A stretch of DNA of 64,000 nt from Kingdonia uniflora (lineage: Eukaryota; Streptophyta; Magnoliopsida; Ranunculales; Circaeasteraceae), in the NCBI GenBank assembly GCA_014058105.1, contig JACGCM010002285.1, forward strand, positions 744,001 through 808,000, given 5' to 3'. Position numbers and translations under genes: made by a program. Below the pieces are notes generated by a model that was given only the letters and a program-made list of their open reading frames with translations, was not told where the DNA came from and did no database searches. Shown in pieces: positions 57,420-64,000 of the stretch. How positions within the stretch are numbered: the stretch's first letter is position 1; each line of letters opens with the position of its first letter.

Positions 57420-59805
57420 CACCCACTCGAGAGATAATGAAAATTGCATATAACCATTTAAATATAATAACATGATAATTTATGATGAGCAATCATAGCT
57501 TAAATGATATATAAGTCAATACACGAGATGATATTTTGATGTCAGCAGTACGACGCTTTTGTGACTAACGAGGAGAATCTTGAGATTTAAATAATGCAAA
57601 CTTTTCTTCTAGTAGGCTTTGCGCATTGGCCTCAAAAACCAGTTATTCTACCAGAGATTTTAATTGAGATTATAAATTTGTGTTTCTCACCTTTTCATTT
57701 GCAAGCTTCATTCTTAAAGATAGTGTACTCTCCAATTCGGTACTGGACATATCACAAAAGCCCCTTATGTAAACATTTTTATCTTTTCCAAACACCTATA
57801 CATTAAAGAGTAACTCAATTACAAAAATACCATTTCAATAAATAAATATAGCAAAAATTACAATAAAGCAAAACTTAAAGCTACAGTAAGTCAATAGCAT
57901 TTGAACTCAATTAGACAAATACCATATGCAGTTTTTAATCAAATATGAATAGTTCTTGAATATTTGGGCAGCAAGTTTACACAACAAGGGTCAATTTAAG
58001 ATCATATCAATATTAAGTATCAGTTCAACGATGATACAGGTAGTTAAGAACACAAAATATCAGTTCAGATTAACATACCGGAAAAGCAATCCACAATATA
58101 AACTTGCACAAAAGCTAGCAGTTTTCTCTCAAAATGACAAGTTAATGTATTTTCCATCAAATTCACTCTTCATATAAGATGGTATTCACGGAAGAGAAAC
58201 AACCAAACTATAAAAATTATGCCAAACACTAGAAATACTCTCCTTAATATCATTCTTCATCTTTTTTTAAGGCAGAAAAAAAATTTCATACAAAAATGAA
58301 AGGTTACAAAGAAAAAAACAAAGGCCTAAGCTAGAAGAAATGAGGGAAGAGCAGATAGTACCTAAGCTAAGAACATGACATTCATAAACCTCATGAGAAA
58401 GCCCAATACCTCTTTCAGCTTCACAGTTTGAACTGAAATTTAGATGACCAAAGAGTGCGCTCTTAAACTTTGAAAACCAGATATATGGTGTAACCATTGA
58501 GCTTTAAGCTTCCAAGGGAGAAAGTCCAATTTTTCTGATCTAGTCATTAAAATCTTACCTAAATTCTTTTATAGAGATCATATATAAGACATTTGTACAA
58601 ATTACATCATGTTTAGATTCTATCTTCCTAAAAATGATGAAAATCGGGGAAAATCCACAAGGCTCAAGTGCATCATTTCATTTGGAAATCCATGTAGTAT
58701 TGATGCTAAACGAAAGAGAATCTAGAAGAAAAATAAAATGAAAACATGTACTAAATAAATACTAATTACATTTGAAACTACATCCTGATCAAAATTTTCA
58801 TTAACAAGGCCAGGTAGATTATGAACGACTATGGTAAGCAGCTCCTAGATAATATAGCAAAATGCAAGATTAAAGTAAATAGACAAAGGGATTATTTGTT
58901 TTCTCTACAAGTACTGTGGATACATCCTTCATGCAATATTATGAAATCTTTATAGGTATGTTTCTATTGTACTTCCTGAACTTACTTTTTATTTGTTCTT
59001 ATCCCATAAATTTGGTTATGACAATGATGCAGGGTATCCTACAAGTACTAGATGGCCTTGTATAATTTAGATATGTTGGATGAGTTCTATAATTTGGTAG
59101 GTCTGTTCCATAATTTTGGTAGTGTATTGTTTTTGAGGGACTATACCTATGCTCCTATAATTAAAATCAAACGATGTGCTCGATAAAAAAGAAAGTAACA
59201 ACTATTGGACTCATCTGAAACTTTAATTGATAGCTATAATTTTCATGATGTTTAGCGCTATCTCGAGCAAAAATTTTGGCAAATGTATATGTCAAAAAGT
59301 AGGTATGTCTTATCGTGAATAATCTACTCTAGTAGTTCTATTTTGTTTCGTGTTTCATTAATTTGGTAATGACCGGTTATGATTTGGAATACTTTCATCT
59401 CAGAACCATGGGGAGATCTCCAATGTTGATTACGCATGTTTAATGAAGAAAATCTTTATTGCAACAACTTTTATCAATGGTACCATCTTAATCTATAACC
59501 ATAGAGTATGGCAGTTGTTTCTATAAACGAGGAGAAAACTGTAACTTGGAGCGTTTAATACAATGATTGTTGATCGGAGAAAGACGCAGTAGTTGAGATA
59601 TCACCACCACTATTTCCATAACAAGCTGGGACCGTTTACTGCCTCTCTGTGATGGCTTCTTTATTTGTATATTTTATGTCTATTCATGGTTATGAAACTA
59701 TTGACAAAGTTTATAGGATTATATTGAATGTACTTTGATCAGTTATAATTGTTGGAAAAAATCCATATCTTTTCATTGTGGTTTGAATAAATCCTTGGTG
59801 ATTAC
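57420..59805. other. AT-rich region without recognised genes
   Basis: The first bases continue the host frame broken by element C. Beyond that I see no conserved protein motif, RNA gene or element end. Open frames here are short and of biased composition. Confidence 0.5.
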
Positions 59806-60400
59806 TGTTAGTCCCACATTGGATAAGTGAAAATAGTATTTTCACTTTATATTGGGTTACAGATGATATGCAAGTAAGTGGTGCCTTCACAAGTGTGTGA
59901 GGCGAGTGTGTAAAGGCTTTCTATGGGGATGCCCATGGGCTTGCGTGCACGAACCAACCCATAACCCATTTGGACTATTTTATAGATTCTATTTGAATAA
60001 GCATATTCGAATAAGATTGTATTCGAATAGAATCTGGCAGGAAGAATCTATTCGAATAGATTATAATTCTATTCAAATAAATCTAGTAGTAAGAAATGTA
60101 TTCGAACAGAAATAGATTCTATTTGAATAAAATATGCAGTTATCTTAAAAAGACACAACTCTTCTCAGAAGTGTGTCTTATAACGCAACCCTATCTATAT
60201 GTGCTTCTAAAGGACACTTTCTCTTTTATTTAAACAACAATTCTTGATGTGTTTGAGACATAGAAAACATTCATGAATCTCATTACTCTTCTTCTACAAT
60301 TGATTCCTTCTTGAGAGTGAAATCACAGATAGTTCGACAGAAGTATCGACTTGAGTGCTTCAAGTCTATACGATTTGATCATTGTATCTTGGGAGATATG
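59806..60400 (+). repeat. Probable 5' LTR/leader of Ty1/copia element E
   Basis: TGTTAGTCCCACATTGGATA at 59806 is a start typical of a widespread plant copia LTR group. The block contains an array of TATTCGAATA-like palindromes (59985-60135) and ends before the gag start. The right boundary is not certain because no clear primer site was recognised and the 3' LTR lies outside the window. Confidence 0.5.
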
Positions 60401-63400
60401 CACCATGATAAATTGTGAAGCACCATACGCATGGTGAAATTTTTCTTAAGGAAATTGTAGTGACTGCAAGCCTCGATCTTCAGTTCTTTCATTTCTTTTT
60501 CGTTCATCTTCTACATGCATCTGAATACATGTTCTACAATCTTAAGACAGATTTTAACAACTCTTCTTTGTGTTCAAGTTTTCTGAAGATGATGATTAAC
60601 GAAACTGTAGTTCGTGTTTATCAAGAAAAGCCAAAGAAGTTCAATGGAGCAAAGTTCAAACGATGGCAGTTGAAGATGCTCTTTTATCTGACTACTCTGA
60701 ACCTTGCCAAATTTTTGTAGGAGAGTGCCCCTGTTCTTGAAGACAGTAAAAATGATAAAACCACTGTCGCTGCTATGGAGGCATGGATCCATTCTGATTT
60801 TTTGTGCAGAAACTATATTCTGAATGGGCCTGATGATAAACTGTACAATGTTTATAGTCTACTCAGGATTGCTAAGGAACTGTGGGATTTCTTGGATAAG
60901 AAGTACAAAACAAAAGATGCAGGTACGAAGAAATTTGTTGTCAGTTGATTCTTTGACTTAAAGATGATTGACTCTAAGTCAGTTATCAGTCAAGTGCAAG
61001 AGTTAGAGATTATCATGCATAAATGTCATGCAGAAGGAATGATTCTGAGCGAATCATTTCAAGTTGCTTCATTAATTAAAAAATTACCTTCATCTTGGTA
61101 GGAATTTAAGAATTATTTGAATCACAAACGCAAGGAGATGAAGTTTGAGGACTTGATCGTGCGTTTGAGAATTGAAGAAGATAATCGCAATAGTGAGAAA
61201 GCGATTGGAATTAGCTCATTGGAATCAAATGCCTATGTTGTTAAAGGCAATCCTTCAAACAATAAGGGCAAATCCCATAAGAAGAATGGGAAGAAGGGTA
61301 ACAACCCTACACTGGGTCCAACCGGAAGTGACTTCAAGAAGTATTTTGGGAACTGCCATAATTACGGTAAGAAAGGGCACCTCGCAAAGGACTGCAGGAA
61401 GAATAAAGGCAATTCTTCAAAGAACCAACCCCCTCAAGCCAACGTATCCGAGATGAAGAACTTTTCTACTGTGGTCTCTGAAGTGAACTTGATCAAGAAC
61501 GCCAAAGAATAGTGGATTGATATTGGAACAACACGCTACATTTGTTCTGATAAAACCCAGTTTTCATCATATAGCAAAGTAGACAGTGATGAAAAACTGT
61601 ACATGGGAAACTCTACAACTTCTATGGTTGAAGGAGTTGGAAAGGTTGTCCTGAAGTTCATATCAGGAAAATAACTTACTCTGAAGGAAGTTCTGCTTGT
61701 TCCAGATATTCAAAAGAATTTGGTGTCTGGATCTGTTTTAAGTAAGAAAAGCTTTAGGCTAGTTTTGAGTCAAACAAATGTGTCTTGACTAAAAGTGGAA
61801 TGTTTGTAGGAAATGGCTACTTATGTAATGGCCTGTTTAAATTAAATGTTGATACAACCCCAATGTTTATCAATAAAATTGAAGGTTCTGCTTACATTCT
61901 TGAGTTTTTTAATGTTTGGCATGCACGATTAGGCCATGTTCATAATGGTTCATTGCGCAGATTAATTAATTTAGGACTGCTGCCTAAATTCAGCTTCGAC
62001 TGTAAACAAAAATGTACAACATGTGTTGAAGCAAAATTTACAAAATAACCCTTTTAATCAGTTAATAAAGCGAAGACAGTACCTCTTGAATTAATTCACA
62101 GTGATTTATGTGACTTAAAATTCATCCAAACAAGAGGTGGGAAAAAGTATTTTATTACTTTTATCGATGACTGTACTAGGTACAGTCATGTCTATCTACT
62201 CCGAAGTAAAGATTAAGTATTAGAAATGTTTACGCTTTACAAAAACGAGGTTGAGAATCAACTTGAAAAGAAGATTAAAACCTTAAGGTTAGATAGAGGT
62301 GGTAAATATGTTTCATCCACTTTTGAAGAGTTTTGTGCTCAAAAAGTGATTATTCACCAAACTACTGCACCTTATACATCTTAGAAAAATGGAGTTGTTG
62401 AGTAGAAAAATAGAACTTTGAATGATATGGTCAATGTCATGTTGATTAGTTATGGTTTGCCACAAAAATTGTAGGGGGAAGCCTTACTTTCAGCAAACTA
62501 TTTACAAAATAAGATTCCTCATAAGGAGACTAATAACATTCCTTATGAACTTTGGAAAGGCAGAGTACCTTCCTTTAAATTCATGAAAGTGTGGGGGTAC
62601 CTTGCAAAAGTGCAAGTTCCAGTTCCCAAACGTGTAAAATTGGGACCCAAAACCATTGACTGTATTTTTATTGGTAAAGCTAATAATAGCAGTACATTCA
62701 GGTAATGGGAATTTTCTGAAAAGATCACATAACGTTTCTTCAAGTAGTGATCTTCATCCTAAAAGTTCTGAGAAAGCTCTAGAACTTAGACGTGGCAAAC
62801 GTGTTAAGACCGCATCCGTAAGAATCGGTCTGGAATATCTAACTAACCTGTTAGATAATGAACCTCAAACCTTCAAGGAGGCCATGTCAACTCCTAAGGC
62901 TCCTAGTTGGAAAGAGGCAGTGCATAGTAAAATTGATTCTATTATGCAAAATCATATGTGGGAGTTGGTAACTCTTCCACTGGTAACAAACCAATCGGTT
63001 GTAAATGGATCTTCAAGAGGAAGATGAAACCTGATGATTCTATAGACAAGTACAAGGCACGACTAGTTGCTAAGGGATTTAGGCAAAAGGTAGGCCTAGA
63101 TTACTTTGACACTTATTCACCAGTTGCAAGAATAACATCTATACAAATGTTGATAGCTATTATAGCTTTGCATAAGCTTGAAATACATCAAATGGATGGG
63201 AAAACAGTATTTCTAAACGGTAAATTATATGAGAAAATTTATATAACCAACCTGAAGGGTTTATTGTCAAAGGACAAGAACACAAAGTTTGCAAACTTGT
63301 GATGTCATTCTATGGATTAAAATAAGCGCCCTTGCAATGGCATGCAAAGTTTGATCATGTTATGATCAATGATGGATTCAAAATCAATGAATATGCCAAA

Positions 63401-64000
63401 TGTGTTTATTATAAACGTATTAATGTTGCATGCGTAATTGTATGTCTCAATGTAGACGATATGCTAATTTTAGGGACTAATATTAATGTAATAAAATCCA
63501 CTAAGAAAATGCTGACCATGAAGTTCGACATGAAAGACCGAGGTATTGCAGATGTTATTCTTGGAATCAAGATTAATAAGACATCACAGGAAATTGTGTT
63601 GTCATAAGCACATTAGATAGAAAACGTGCTTAAGAGATTCAATAAGTTTGAGTGTAAAGGTATTGAAACACCATTTGATATAACTCAATACTTAGCGAAA
63701 AATAAGGGAGAAAGTATTTCTCAACTTGAGTGCTCACGTATCATAGGCAGTTTCATGCATATTATGAACTGTACCAGACCAGATATTTCTTATGCAGTAA
63801 GTAAACTGAGTCGATATACGAGTAATCCTAGAGTTACGCATTGGGTGGCACTCGTTAGGGTTTGAAAGTACTTAAAGTACACCCTACACTATGGTTTGTA
63901 CTACACTACTTATCCAACTGTACTTGAAGGATATAGTGACATAAATTGGATTTTGGATTATGACGAGTCAAAATCCACTACTGGATATGTGTTTACACTT
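60400..64000 (+). mobile_element. Ty1/copia retrotransposon E, runs off the window
   Basis: Gag begins at the ATG at 60589 (MMINETVVRVYQEKPKKFNG) and reaches 61512, with a CCHC knuckle in which the second Cys is Tyr (CHNYGKKGHLAKDC). The protease active site DTG is changed to DIG (WIDIGTTRYICSD, about 61515). Integrase has LGHVHNGSLRRLI, CTTCVEAKFTK, HSDLCDL, LRLDRGGKYVS and NGVVE then stop (61910-62410). RT has KYKARLVAKGFRQKVGLDYF, DTYSPVARITS and LNVDDMLILGT with Tyr changed to Asn (63020-63480). RNase H has CTRPDISYAVSKLSRYTSNP and continues past 64000. Stops and frameshifts occur about every few hundred bases. The family order is unmistakably copia. Confidence 0.9.

Noticed and set aside
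57594..58497. Several 60-76 codon open frames
   Set aside because: They have no recognisable motif, no splice context and biased AT-rich composition.

Overview
This is a stretch of a flowering-plant nuclear genome, most likely a eudicot. Introns have GT/AG borders and there are plant-specific gene families: a multiple C2 domain/transmembrane protein, and a ribosomal protein gene with site II and telo-box promoter motifs. Most of the window is decayed transposons. Only two loci look like working or nearly working host genes. They converge on each other at 9-15 kb: an MCTP (C2-domain/PRT_C) protein on the plus strand and RPL6 (ribosomal protein eL6, four exons) on the minus strand. All other gene-like sequence is a relic or has been captured by a mobile element.

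Layout. 1-5.8 kb: two nested minus-strand Ty3/gypsy elements. 5.8-9 kb: simple repeats and a TCCGAT-rich block upstream of the MCTP gene. 9-15.5 kb: MCTP and RPL6. 15.58-20.3 kb: a Helitron-type terminus, an RPA70-like pseudogene, and an 822-bp hAT-like insert that carries a piece of an MLF-like gene. 22.9-24.8 kb: a U-box/kinase pseudogene. 25.2-27.3 kb: a possible second Helitron end with unrecognised exon relics. 27.3-29.2 kb: a truncated Ty3 element. 29.9-38.3 kb: a sucrase/ferredoxin-like pseudogene whose first exon is split by a 6,337-bp CACTA transposon (3-bp target duplication), which itself carries exons of a BRAP2/BRIZ-type RING/ZnF-UBP gene. 39-47 kb: a short LTR, a GC-rich degenerate repeat, a hAT transposase relic and a Ty1/copia relic. 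48.27-57.41 kb: a complete-ended Ty3 element with a 5-bp target duplication. It has lost gag to RT, keeps RNase H/integrase, and carries on the opposite strand a multi-exon coiled-coil gene. 59.8-64 kb: a second Ty1/copia element running off the window.

The main theme is gene capture by three kinds of element: a CACTA with a BRIZ-like gene, a hAT-like insert with an MLF-like exon, and a Ty3 element with an antisense coiled-coil gene. The last is the best candidate for an under-described system, because the foreign gene lies antisense between integrase and the 3' LTR, keeps splice sites, and ends in a 113-bp inverted repeat that could fold into a long hairpin RNA. All domain calls come from reading translated motifs by eye. 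No database search was run.
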